From Macrobrachium rosenbergii (lineage: Eukaryota; Arthropoda; Malacostraca; Decapoda; Palaemonidae): 64,000 nucleotides of DNA. Position 1 is the first letter of the stretch, and each line of letters starts with the position of its first letter. Below are positions 44,772 through 54,714 of this stretch, in pieces. The position numbers were made by a program, and so were the translations under genes. The stretch spans positions 28,795,001 through 28,859,000 of the forward strand of contig NC_089744.1 in the NCBI RefSeq assembly GCF_040412425.1. The letters are read 5' to 3'. The notes under the pieces were generated by a model. That model was not told the DNA's origin. It saw only the letters and a list, made by a program, of their open reading frames with translations, and ran no database searches.

Positions 44772-44871
44772 TTTTACTCCAAGACATTTAGCAAAAAGCC
44801 TTTGAGACATGCATCTTTTTAGTCATAATTGTTTTTTGCAAAATGTTTATCAAATGCAACTAGGAAATTAA

Positions 44872-45056
44872 GATTACTCTCGGGACCTGGTTTTAGAGCG
44901 AATGAAACCCCAAGATTAGGAACAGCATATGCAATGATCTTGGCCTACCCAATAATGTGCTGAACCTCCTCTCTAACCATCCCCTCACTGCAGAAGAACA
45001 GACCGTTTTAAATCTTAGGGTTTCATTCGCTCTAAAACCAGGTCCCGAGAGTAATC
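44872..45056. mobile_element. MITE-like palindromic element with perfect 39-bp arms
   Basis: GATTACTCTCGGGACCTGGT plus TTTAGAGCGAATGAAACCC (44872-44910) is perfectly inverted at 45018-45056. The 107-bp middle has no coding sequence. The right edge coincides with the start of C4 sequence. Perfect arms suggest a recent origin. Confidence 0.8.
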
Positions 45057-45344
45057 ACTGCGTTTCTTAGATGTGGGAGAATCTGAATCACTTGAAGAAA
45101 GGGTATGGGTATCCATTCGAACACTTTTCCAACGGCGTTCTTACGCAGCCTGGGATTGGCGGACAACAGGCTCGGATGAGGCGATGACTGCTCGTGAGCA
45201 AACCCCAATGACCTCCCTTGGACTGCCAGTTTGCTTCCTCCCATGTTTGCAAGAGGAGTTTAGCAGGGACCGTGGTCTAGGAGCATCGGTGGAATGAACA
45301 ACTGCCCCCTCCACTGACACTTCACTCGACACTACACTATTAAA
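45057..45344 (-). pseudogene. DIRS C4, gag fragment left of element D
   Basis: The minus frames (45032-45244, 45141-45332) contain segments equivalent to C3 40300-40560: PRPRSLLNSSCKHGRKQTGS and VFEWIPIPFLQ. The plus-strand blocks GGAGAATCTGAATCACTTGAAG and CGATGACTGCTCG align with C3 around 40285 and 40380. The fragment stops at 45344 and continues at 51826 across inserted element D. Confidence 0.7.
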
Positions 45345-45690
45345 TATGACATTTTTATTCTAAAATAATGTTTAACACATACTTACCTGTTAGTTACATA
45401 TAGCTTTAGTCTTTGACGTCACGGCAAAATTTCAAAACGCATGGCAGCAGCCAGTCCGGAATATCGGGTGATCGCCTTACCTGCCCTCTGTCGGGGTACT
45501 AGGAACTATTCCAACATGCTTCAGAATAATTTGCCTACCTGTCCCCGTGGGGAGGAGGGTGGGCTTTCAGATATGTAACTAATAGGTAAGTATGTGTTAA
45601 ACATTATTTTAGAATAAAAATGTCATTTTAACACATACAACTTACCTGTTAGTTACATATAGCTGATTGACACCTTTAGGAGGTGGGGCA
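45345..45690. repeat. Terminal hairpin of DIRS D
   Basis: ACATTTTTATTCTAAAATAATGTTTAACACATACTTACCTGTTAGTTACATAT (45350-45402) recurs inverted at 45569-45623 (ATATGTAACTAATAGGTAAGTATGTGTTAAACATTATTTTAGAATAAAAATGT). A third direct copy, AACACATACAACTTACCTGTTAGTTACATATAGC, follows at 45632-45665. Confidence 0.92.
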
Positions 45691-46134
45691 ATGACAGCTA
45701 AAAAGAGTTGTTGGAAACATTAAGGTTATTAATGTAGAAAATTTCTTAGTTCCTCACCTGCTAAGGTAGCTGATTCCACAGTTACTGCCTCAGTAACCTG
45801 CTATCCTTAGAGCAACCGCGGGTATAATGACCTGGTCGCAGATTGCTTAAGCTGGGTATCAGTCACCTAGGACATGGCCGTGACAATACCACAAGTATGC
45901 CCCTGCTCAGGGCGCAGCACAAACATCATGAATTACAAAAGGGTCACCCAACACCAAAGAAAAAGCATAACCATAAAAACCAAAACCAACTGTGGGGTAA
46001 AACTATCCAACACTTACCCTCACAGACAACCGTAAAAACCTTCACACTCCAAAAAACAAGTAAGTAAAGGTAGGTTAATCCTCCTTTACCCTTTACCCAT
46101 TACCGTGCCAGATACAACAAAGGGCCCTAACGTG

Positions 46135-47040
46135 CTGCACTCATCAAACACTGTCTGCACTTAGAGAGATAATGCAAAGCAAATACAGACTTACATCTCC
46201 AGTAGGTTGCTTGCACAATATCTTGAAGGGAGAGGTTCCTTTATAAGCGAGAGAAGTAGAGATAGCCCTCACTTGAGTGAGCCTTCACTTTTACACATTT
46301 TCAAATCATTCTCTGAAATATTGGAGTGAGCTTCAGAAATCAGATCTCTAATAAAAAGGACATGGCATTCTTGGACATCGGTCTAAGAGGGTTCCTGACC
46401 GAACACCATAAGGAATCTGAAGGACCCTAACATCTTTAGTCCTTCGCAAATAATATTTCAAGGCTCTGACTGGGCAGAGAACCTCTCCTGCTCTTACCTA
46501 CCAATTCCGACAGACTCGAATCTCAAAAGAGCGAGGCCACGGGTGCGAAGGGGTCTCGTTCTTGGCCATAAAAAACAGTTTGAAAGAACAAATTGCTTTT
46601 GAAGCAGAGAATCCTACTCTCTTATCCAAGGCGTGGATCTCACTGATTCTCTTAGCTGTAGCTAACAAAACTAAAAAGAGGGTTTTCCTCGTAAGATCTC
46701 TTAAAGAAACAGAATCCATAGGTTCAAATTTCTCAGACATAAGCCACTTCAGGACTACATCAAGATTCCACGAAACAACTTTAGCATCTGACCTCTTAGA
46801 GGTACCGAAGGATTTAATAAGGTCCGTTATATCTTGGTTATTAGAGATATCCAAACCTCTGTGACGAAAAACAGTAGCCAGCATGCTACGATAACCTTTA
46901 ATTGTGGATACAGAAAGGTTCTTATTCCTGAGGAACAAAAGAAAATCCGCAATCTGCGTCACCGAGGGTTCTGGAAGAGGAAATGTCATGATCTTTTGCA
47001 CCATGAACGAAACATATTCCACTTGGACTCATAGACCTTG
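46135..47040 (-). pseudogene. Tyrosine recombinase, DIRS D
   Basis: The 174-codon frame 46498-47022 contains DFLLFLRNKNLSVSTIKGYR (core-binding domain), MLATVFRHRGLDISNNQDIT, FLVLLATAKRISEIHALDKR (catalytic Arg) and LFFMAKNETPSHPWPRSFEI. The C-terminal catalytic half lies at 46135-46490 in shifted frames. There the minus strand reads RAISTSLAYKG, LSLQDIVQATYWRCKSVFAL and then HYLSK, keeping the HYL Tyr. At least two frameshifts separate these pieces. Confidence 0.85.
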
Positions 47041-47193
47041 ATCGAAGATGGTCTTCTGGCTCTAGCGATGGATTGAGCCGCTTTCTTCAAAAATCCTTTG
47101 CTTCTGAGTAGGCGTTCGATAGTCTGAACGCAGTTAGCCGCAGACTTGACAGGTTTTCGTGAAATCTCCTGAAGTGGGGCTGTCTGAGTAAAT

Positions 47194-47839
47194 CTACTCT
47201 GTTTGGAAGGCTCCTCGGAAGTCGATCAAGAGATCCATGAGAACTGGGAACCAATCCCTGGAAGGCCAGAAGGGGCTATCAAAGTCATCCTGGTGTTGGA
47301 GTGGTGCTGAAATTTCCTCAACACCGCACCTAACATCTTGAACGGCGGGGAAGGCGAAAGGTCCAGACCCGACCAATTCAGTAGCATTGCGTCCGTCTGG
47401 AAGGCTGCTTGGTCCGGGACAGGAGAGCAGAAGATTGGGAGCCTGTTCGATTTGTTCGTCGCATGAACAGGTCTACCAGAGGTTGACCCCAAAGTCTCCA
47501 CAGCGACTTGCACACTTCTTCGTGCAAAATCCACTCTGTGGACAGAACCTGGTGCTTCCTGCTCAAGGAGTCCGCTCTCACGTTGAGGGCTCCCTGAATG
47601 AATCTTGTTAGGAGCAGAATCTTGTGCTTCTCTGCCCACAAAAGGAGGTCTCTTGCTACCTCGCTGAGGGAGTAAGAATGAGTGCCCCCCTGTTTTTTTA
47701 TGTAAGACAACGCTGTGGTGCTGTCTGAATGAACCAGAACTGTTTGTCCCTGTACGAATGGTAGGAAGTGTACGAGACTCAGGTGGATTGCTTTCAACTC
47801 CTTCTTGTTGACGTGCCATTCTTTTCTGTCGCATTCCAC
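47194..47839 (-). pseudogene. RNase H and downstream pol segment, DIRS D
   Basis: Frame 47378-47839 reads EWHVNKKELKAIHLSLVHFL, VLVHSDSTTALSYIKKQGGT, LSEVARDLLLWAEKHKILLL and FIQGALNVRADSLSRKHQVL, then LHEEVCKSLWRLWGQPLVDL. This is a complete RNase H domain with the SDSTTALSYI and N-x-RADSLSR motifs. Frame 47226-47834 supplies the continuation (LDLSPSPPFKMLGAVLRKFQ, MTLIAPSGLPG). One frameshift lies between them. Confidence 0.88.
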
Positions 47840-47855
47840 AAACCTGAAATTTCTT

Positions 47856-48957
47856 TTACACCCAACGCGCTCCCCATCCTACTTTGACGAGTCTGCAAAC
47901 AGTTCGTGGTTCGGGTTCGACGGAAATAGAGAGAGACCTTTCTCTAATTTTCTTCGATCTAACCACCACCTTAGATCTTCCTTGATAAGGTCCGAGATTG
48001 GAAAGGAGAAGGAGTCTGGAAGCGTTTTCCTGTTCCATTGCTCCCTGAGGTAGAATTGAAGGGGCCTCATGTGAAGTCTCCCCAGGGAGACAAACTTTTC
48101 TATTGACGCCAGAGTTCCCAGGAGGCTCATCCAAGCCTTTATGGAACAGGTATCCATATCCAGAAAGTTCTGGACTTTTTTGAGACAGTCCGAGATTCTT
48201 TGATCTGACGGAAAAGCCAGAAAAGGAACTGTTTCCAGTCTCATTCCTAAATAGATCCTGGATTGTGAGGGAGATAGGTGAGACTTCTTCCAATTGATTA
48301 GAAGTCCTAGCTTCTGTGTCAAGTCGAGAGTTACTTGCAAATCCTCCAAGCACTGAGGCTGAGACTGGGAACGAAGGAGCCAATCGTCGAGATAGAGAGA
48401 GATCTTTATTCCTCTGAGATGAAGAGCTTTGGCAACAGTGGACATAACTCTTGTGAATACTTGAGGGCTGTGGACAGACCGAAGCACAGAGTCCTGAACT
48501 GATAAGTCTTCTCCTGGAAAACGGTTAAGAAACTTCCTGGGACGCGGGATGGATCGGAATGTGAAAGTAAGCGTCCTGCAGATCTATTGAGACCATCCAA
48601 TCCCCGGACGAAGAGAATTGAGGACGGATTGCGTCGTCTCCATCGAGAAACTGGTTTTCTCCACGAAAAGGTTGAGAGAACTCACGCCCAGGACTGGTCT
48701 CCAGCCGCCTGAGGCCTTTGGAACAAGAAAAAGCGGTTGTAAAAGCCTGGAGAGTTGACTTCTTCCACGATCTCTATCGCTCCTTTTAAAAGCATGGAGT
48801 CTACTTCCGCACTCAGAACCGAGCATTTTTCTAAGTTGCTGGAATATGCTGTCAAAGCTAAAGGTTCTGTTGCAAGAGGGGCCTCTTGAGGAAGGGGATA
48901 GAATATCCTTCCTTTAGCACGGACGTGGTCCACTGGTCCGCTCTGATCTCCTCCCAA
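47856..48957 (-). pseudogene. Reverse transcriptase, DIRS D
   Basis: Frame 48682-48957 gives the start (ATEPLALTAYSSNLEKCSVL, EVDSMLLKGAIEIVEEVNSP, GFYNRFFLF). Frame 48584-48826 adds SGGWRPVLGVSSLNLFVEKT. Frame 47879-48487 (202 codons) holds SPQVFTRVMSTVAKALHLRG, IKISLYLDDWLLRSQSQPQC (YLDD at 48383-48394), LGLLINWKKSHLSPSQSRIY and the thumb up to DLIKEDLRWWLDRRKLEKGL. Three frameshifts. The first palm Asp region (DLQDAYFHIPIHP) is readable across 48540-48590 in a separate frame. Confidence 0.9.
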
Positions 48958-51509
48958 ATTTGCCAGAACTGCTGAAGTCTGGCTCGACTAGTGCATGGAG
49001 GACATGCAGATCACTTTTACTTGAGGGTTTGATAGTCTTGGAGACAAATCTTGCTTTGCCCCGGAAACGAGATACTGTACGGGTGAGGGGCCTGCCACGA
49101 AAGGGCCTATCTTGATTAACTAGAGGACGAGTTTGCGCTGGCAGAGAAGGTTGAGGAGCTTTTGGTTTCCGAGTGGATTGCGCCAAAAGGTCCTGTGTGG
49201 ACTTCTGAGTAAGGGATTTCGACACTTCGGCCACAAGTTCTTGAGGGAAAAGGTACTTCTTATCCAGAGGTGCGAAAAGAAGAGCCGATCTTTGAGTCCT
49301 AGAAACTCCTGAGCGACAAAAGAGCACCAAAGTTGTCGCTTCTTAAGAACTCCTAACGTGAAGATGGAGGCTAACTCAGACGCACTGGTCACTTAATCCC
49401 TTTATCTAAGCAGGACATAACAGAAGAGAAATCATCGAAATGCGCTCGGAAAGACCAAAAGACTTTACCTTCCTACCCAAAGCGCCAATAGTCCAGTCCA
49501 TAAAACTGATGACTTCCAAAACTCTGAAAACGTTCTTCAAAAGGTGGTCCAACTCTGAAGGAGAGAAGAAAATCCGAGCCGAGTTCATCGCAGAACGACG
49601 AGTAGAGTCAACGAGACTGGAGAAGTCTCCTGAGAGGAGGCAGAAGCTCCCAGAGAGAAAACTTCCCAGTGTCGAGCAAGCCTTCGTCTTAGTAGAAAGC
49701 TTGGAAGGAGGGAAGCAGAAAGTGGTTTTCCCCTGATCACGTTTGTCTTCCAACCAGGAGTTCATTTTCTTTAATGCCTTTTTGGCTGAAATAGAAAGCA
49801 CTAACTTCATAAAGGAAGAGGTAGGAGGCTTCGAGTCTCTTGCGTACTGAGAGAGAGGGGAAGCCGGGCCTGAGGTGCAAAATCCTCAGGAAAATTATCA
49901 ATAAAAAGCGAAGAAGCTTCTTATAATCCGAGCGAGAGGAGTCTGGTTCGTCTACAGGAAACTCTTCCACAACTTCTTCCTCAGACGAAATAGGAGAAAA
50001 ACCTTCCGCTTGCACATACACATCTTGTGAAGGAGGAGTAGGAGCCTGAATAAGAGCTTGAGGAGGAGCCTGAGCCTGAGTAGGCGCCACAAGAGGAGCC
50101 TGAACTGGCGCCACAAGAGGAGCCTGAACTGGCGCCACAAGAGGAGCCTGAACTGGCGCCACAAAGGAGCCTGGGATGGCGCCTCACCTGGCGCTACCTG
50201 AGGCGCTTGAGCCTGAGAGAGCGCTAAATCTTGAGGGGCGCCTGAGCCTGACTAGGCGTTTGAGCCTGATCCTGAACCAAAGGAGGATCAAGAGACACAG
50301 ATCGAGGAGGAGCTTTTGCACTGGGGCTCCGAGAGCTCGAGACGAAGGAGGAGGCATCAAATACACTTCAGAAGGCTTAGCTGGAGAAGAACCAGGCCTT
50401 CCGAGCCCGCCAAGAATGCTTCCAATTTTCTTGTGCATCGTCAAGAAAGTCATGAGTAGACGAGGATCCAACTGGGGAACGATGATCAGTAGAGCCAGGA
50501 TCGTGATGAGGAAGAGGCGCAGAAGCCACAATAGGCTACGTGAAACCAAAGGAGAAACACCGGGAACGCTGGGCAACACCGAATGGGAAGTCTTATACCT
50601 CTTGCGACATGAGCCTTGCGCCTGGGAGAAGACTCTTCTGACGACGAAAATCTCTCCGGACTCTCCCAAAAACTACAGGAAGGCTGTGATAAGCTAAATG
50701 GCTTCTTCTTCTGAACCGCTGAAGGCGAAAGATTCCTGGACCTCTTCAATGGTCTAGACTCGTGAAATCTCCAGCCTCTGCGAGGCTAATCACTGGAGCT
50801 TGAAGAAAGACACTTCCTTGAGTCGCCTTTCCAACGGGCGCTCTGAAACAGCCTGGGAAACAACAGGACTGTTCGAGGGGGCGGCTGCTCGTGAGCAGAC
50901 CCCACTCGCCTCCCTTGGACTTTCAGCATGTCTTCTCCCAGGAGCAGGGAGCTTGACAGAGGCTTAGGTCTAGGAGAACGAGTAGGCCGAGCAACCACCT
51001 CCTCCACCACACTAACACTTTGCACTGCACTTAAATTATTCACAATATTTTGGAAAGAATCCATACGCTCATGAAGGGATTTCACATTAACGCCAATATC
51101 CTCCATGGCGCCCACAATAAGGTTAAATCTGGCGTCCATCTGGACTTGATACTCAGACACGGTAACGGGTTCAGGGATATCAGAGTCAGGAATAGGAATA
51201 TTAGTAGCCACGGGATATTAATAAAAGTTTCCTGCATAGCTAAGGGAGATTCCGGTTTCTGAGAGAGAGAAGAAGAACTTCTAGCTAAAGCTTTCCTGGC
51301 TCTATCTTTCTCAAGCTTCTTTACATACTTAGATAGAGCCTTCCAATCTTTTCAGTCATACTGACACATTCATCACACTTCCTCTCATATGAACATTCCT
51401 GACCTCTACAAGCCACACAAATTGAATGAGGATCAAGACTAGCCTTGACCAACCTCGTCTTACAGCCTTTGCTGCAAACCCTAAAGGTATAAGACCCAGA
51501 ATCTGACAT
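48914..51509 (-). pseudogene. Gag of DIRS D
   Basis: From N to C: frame 51321-51509 starts MSDSGSYTFRVCSKGCKTRL and has SICVACRGQECSYERKCDEC, a Cys-rich, probably zinc-binding motif; 50786-51211 (ARFNLIVGAMEDIGVNVKSL); 50486-50749 Ser/Arg-rich; 49737-50162 with APVQAPLV octapeptide repeats; 49406-49810 with LSISAKKALKKMNSWLEDKR, GKTTFCFPPSKLS and LDHLLKNVFRVLEVISFMDW; 48914-49330 (QRSALLFAPLDKKYLFPQEL and STQDLLAQSTRKPKAPQPSL). The start is supported because C4 (52283-52540) begins with the same MSDS-x-C-SK-x-CKTRL pattern. Frameshifts separate each segment. Confidence 0.82.
50070..50165. repeat. 24-bp minisatellite encoding an octapeptide in Gag of DIRS D
   Basis: GGCGCCACAAGAGGAGCCTG plus AACT is repeated about four times. 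On the minus strand it encodes APVQAPLV repeats in frame. Confidence 0.95.
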
Positions 51510-51589
51510 AATTATCAGAAAACCTGACTAAATAGGTGACAAAAATAACTGGCAAAGCCGCAAACCAACAAAGAGTACTTCACCAAGTG

Positions 51590-51825
51590 AAAACAGCTCG
51601 ATGTAGGCAGATACAATGAAATTTCGCTCGAGTACCGACAACAATGTCGCCGGCGTGACGGCAAAATTATTCTGAAGCATGTTGAATAGTTCCTAGTACC
51701 CGACAGAGGGCAGGTAAGGGCGATCACCCGATATTCGGACTGGCGCCAGGCGCGCTTTTGAAATTTTGCCGTGACGTCAAAGACTAAAGCTATATGTAAC
51801 TAACAGGTAAGTTGTATGTGTTAAA
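51590..51825. repeat. Right inverted terminal repeat of DIRS D
   Basis: It is the inverse of the left end: CTGAAGCATGTTGAATAGTTCCTAGTACCCGACAGAGGGCAGGTAAG, CGATCACCCGATATTC and TTTGCCGTGACGTCAAAGACTAAAGCTATATGTAACTAACAGGTAAG match 45395-45530 inverted. Confidence 0.92.
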
Positions 51826-52060
51826 TTGTCCATTAGGACCTTCACAGAGTTCCCAATCTGGGAAACAATATTAATAAGTAAATTAAATCTCTCATCGACC
51901 CGTGCTTCTAACCTGGCAATGGCATTGGGTTCAGCAGAATGAGAGCTAGGTACAGGAGTGACAGGAAAAGCTGGAGGATTGGAAATGGGAGAAAAAGCTG
52001 TCACAGACATTGAAAGGATAGGCATAACATCATCCCTTGAAGAATGAACTACACTAAAAG

Positions 52061-52286
52061 TTAAGTATACCTTAGTTTAACCAGGCCACTGCGCTGATTA
52101 ACAGCTCTCCAAGGGCTGGCCCGAAGGATTAGACTTATTTTACATGGCTAAGAACCAATTGGTTACCTAGCAATGGGCCCTACAGCTTATTGTGGAATCT
52201 GAACCACATTATAGCGAGAAATGAATTTCTATCACCAGAAATAAATTCCTCTAATTCTTCATTGGCCGGCCGGAGACTCGAACTCG
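52061..52286 (-). mobile_element. tRNA-derived SINE, copy 2 (5' truncated)
   Basis: Inverse of the SINE at 11261-11545. Shared blocks in inverse are TTAAGTATACCTTAGTTTAACC, GGGCTGGCCCGAAGGATTAGA, GTGGAATCTGAACCACATTATAGC and the B-box complement GAGACTCGAACTCG at 52271-52284. The A-box part of the head is missing. It interrupts the gag gene of C4. Confidence 0.88.
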
Positions 52287-52540
52287 GGGGAAGCCTTTGC
52301 TTCGGCCCTAGCTGTAGCTTTTCTAATTCGGTCACATTGCGATTTGTCTAAGTGTGATTGTAAAGTCTTCCATTTACCTTTCTCCCAGTCTTTACATTCG
52401 TCACAGTTCAATTCAGGAGAACAAATTTGTTCCCTACAAGTACAACAAATGGTATGCGAGTCATATTTTGCAGACGTGAGTCTAGTTTTGCAGACTTTGC
52501 TACAGTACCTAATGCTAAACAAACTAGAGTCCGACATAAT
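52283..52540 (-). pseudogene. Gag N-terminus with Cys-rich motif, DIRS C4
   Basis: The frame contains MSDSSLFSIRYCSKVCKTRL, SAKYDSHTICCTCREQICSP and ELNCDECKDWEKGKWKTLQS, then a Lys/Arg-rich helix (SQCDRIRKATARAEAKA). Cys and His spacing C-x3-C, H-x2-C-x2-C-x4-C and C-x2-C is shared with element D. It is not a retroviral CCHC knuckle. The SINE is inserted just after this segment. Confidence 0.7.
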
Positions 52541-52900
52541 GGTCAAAATTCCAATTGAATAAGTCACAATCAAAGTAGTATCCAAAATTCTAGCTAAGCT
52601 AGATGATAGCTGCACTACTAAAAATCAAAGAGTACTTCACCAAAGATGATCTCCGACCATCCGGCGAAAAAACGAAACAAGAGCTGCTAATAGCTGGTGT
52701 TCACTCATTAACCAGCAGAAACGAATTGGGCTCTCTAGCTACGTTGTACCTATTCTTCCCCGACAGTGGGCGGGGCAGCATACCTACACCCAAAACGAAA
52801 GAGCGCTACCGCAAGTTTCAAATTTTGAGCTGCCACGTAAAATAGAAACTATAGCTATGTAATTATTTGGCAAGTTACTTATATAAAAATAGAATATTGG

Positions 52901-53188
52901 CACCTCCACAAATGATGAATCATCACAGATGACCATAAGTTGTACAAATATGGACATCAATAATACATTTACAATAAAAGTACTTGTAATTTTTTTTGCT
53001 TTATTATTCTAACTTTAACGATTATTACAATTTTTCTAACTTGAGTGATCTGGCCACCTTTTATATCATTTGCACCTTACTGGGAATTTATATACTACAG
53101 TTACCATAAATAATGGAGACATCTTCAAGTTTCTTATTCAAGTATGTCATAAAGTCTGACACACATTGTGGGGGGAATGTGTAACTTA
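52901..53188. other. AT-rich sequence without recognisable feature
   Basis: No gene or repeat seen in this 288-bp stretch. Confidence 0.5.
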
Positions 53189-53300
53189 ACCCTTAAGGGA
53201 CGGGCTAAATATATATTAACCCTTAATGGATGGGCATCATTATATGATCTACAACAGGTTTTGAGTAATGGACGGGCTAGCTCATATGAGTATTTAATAT
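53189..53300. repeat. CCCTTAAGGGACGGGC-type repeat units
   Basis: AACCCTTAAGGGACGGGCTAAATATATATTAA at 53189-53220 is followed by AACCCTTAATGGATGGGCATCATTATATGA; another copy is at the centre of the palindrome at 53987-54018. Confidence 0.7.
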
Positions 53301-53846
53301 TATGTGCCATACAATTTCGATGAATTTAGCGGGAAAGATGTTCATAGCACTTCAATGGTCCATAAATTACTTATGGCAACTATTGTAGCTCAGCACGGGA
53401 CAGAGGGCAATCAGTGTGCCTTGAGACTTCATTGGGGAATGTATTGCCCCTCTCTATCCCACGACATCTTTTTATTTATTTGCTCATAAATATACCCAGG
53501 AATTGCTGGTGGTTTTAGTTCTTATCTTTTCTGATAGCATGTCAGCTTTAATTGTAATTTTGCAATGAAAAGTGCAAAGAAATATTAGAAAAAACATGTA
53601 TACCTCACAAAAAGTTACTGCATCTCCCAATCTCAGTAAATCTTGTATATATTTTACAACATATACACTAAGAATTTGTTAGTAATTTTAGTTCTTGTCT
53701 GTTATGATACTGTGTGAGCTGTGACTATAATTTTACAAAACAAAATAAAATAAATTAGAAAAAAATATATAAATTGGTAAAATTAGCATATTTTTATGAG
53801 TGTCTCATAAAAGAGGCCCCTCACAGTGTTGTAAATAGTTACTTTC
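53301..53846. other. AT-rich sequence without recognisable feature
   Basis: No gene or family recognised; partly repeated blocks (GTTAGTAATTTTAGTTCTTG against GGTGGTTTTAGTTCTTATC) suggest a diverged duplication. Confidence 0.4.
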
Positions 53847-54147
53847 AACTTCCCGTTGAAGGTAGGGAAAAATTTTTAATTTTTTTTTTTATGCCATGTG
53901 CATTTGCATATCTTCCTCTTTCCATTGATGTTTTTTTCTTAAAAATTGGCCAACCTTAAGGTTTGCCAGGTCTGGAGGTGTGTTTAACCCTTAAAGGACG
54001 GGCTAAATATATATTAAACACACCCAAACCGGGCAAACTTTAAGATCGGGCAAATTTAAGATAAAAAAGCACATCAATGGAAAGAGGAAGATATGCAAAT
54101 GTGCATGGTGTAAGAAAAAAAATTCTAAACATTTTTCCCTACCTTTG
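53847..54147. repeat. 300-bp palindrome with arms of about 135 bp
   Basis: AGGTAGGGAAAAATTTTTAAT...CATGTGCATTTGCATATCTTCCTCTTTCCATTGATG (53860-53931) recurs inverted as CATCAATGGAAAGAGGAAGATATGCAAATGTGCATGGTG...AAACATTTTTCCCTACCTTT (54073-54147). The centre holds AACCCTTAAAGGACGGGCTAAATATATATTAA. Confidence 0.85.
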
Positions 54148-54259
54148 CCTGATGAGGAGACAGGTGATCTCTGAAACACAGCTTTCACTTCTATATTTTG
54201 GCATTTTTATGGGATCCTTATATTTGATGGAATTCTGTTTTAACAGAAAATATTCACAG

Positions 54260-54262
<3 letters not shown>
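54148..54262 (+). mobile_element. Retroelement tail adjoining a TA tract
   Basis: The plus frame reads [20 protein letters not shown] and [20 protein letters not shown] before passing into (TA)n. The organisation (a segment containing CTGATGA...GAAAC, then (TA)n) resembles 62636-62677 and 63398-63480. Assignment to Penelope-like elements is tentative. Confidence 0.35.

Positions 54263-54714
<452 letters not shown>

Larger units (their letters stand above)
45345..51825 (-). mobile_element. DIRS-like retrotransposon D, full length, nested in C4
   Basis: The element of 6.48 kb is complete end to end. Minus-strand order: right terminal repeat (about 51590-51825), gag (48914-51509), RT (47856-48957), RNase H (47226-47839), post-RNase H segment (47194-47376 and neighbouring frames), YR (46135-47040) and the terminal hairpin 45345-45680. 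The left flank ends TAAA and the right flank begins after TTAAA; there is no longer target duplication. RT keeps YLDD and YR keeps the C-terminal Tyr, but frameshifts in all genes make it non-autonomous. Its sequence diverges clearly from family C. Confidence 0.88.
51826..52900 (-). mobile_element. DIRS C4, gag start and right terminal repeat
   Basis: Continuation of the C4 element after nested element D. 51826-52060 encodes a gag part (ARLEARVDERFNLLINIVSQ, compare ARFNLIVGAMEDIG in D). 52283-52540 holds the Gag N-terminus. 52600-52900 is the terminal repeat (AGAGTACTTCACCAAAGATGA, CCCGACAGTGGGCGGGGCA, TATGTAATTATTTGGCAAGTTACTTATAT). A SINE interrupts gag at 52061-52286. No RT, RNase H or YR of this copy is present; the low-coordinate side is truncated at 45057. 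Confidence 0.75.

Noticed and set aside
45345..51825. Element D considered as an LTR/Gypsy retrotransposon
   Set aside because: No integrase or protease was seen, termini are inverted with an internal complementary hairpin, and a tyrosine recombinase is present; these are DIRS features.
54077..54260. Possible real protein ending in the TA tract
   Set aside because: The frame continues into (TA)n without a proper end; better explained as an element tail.
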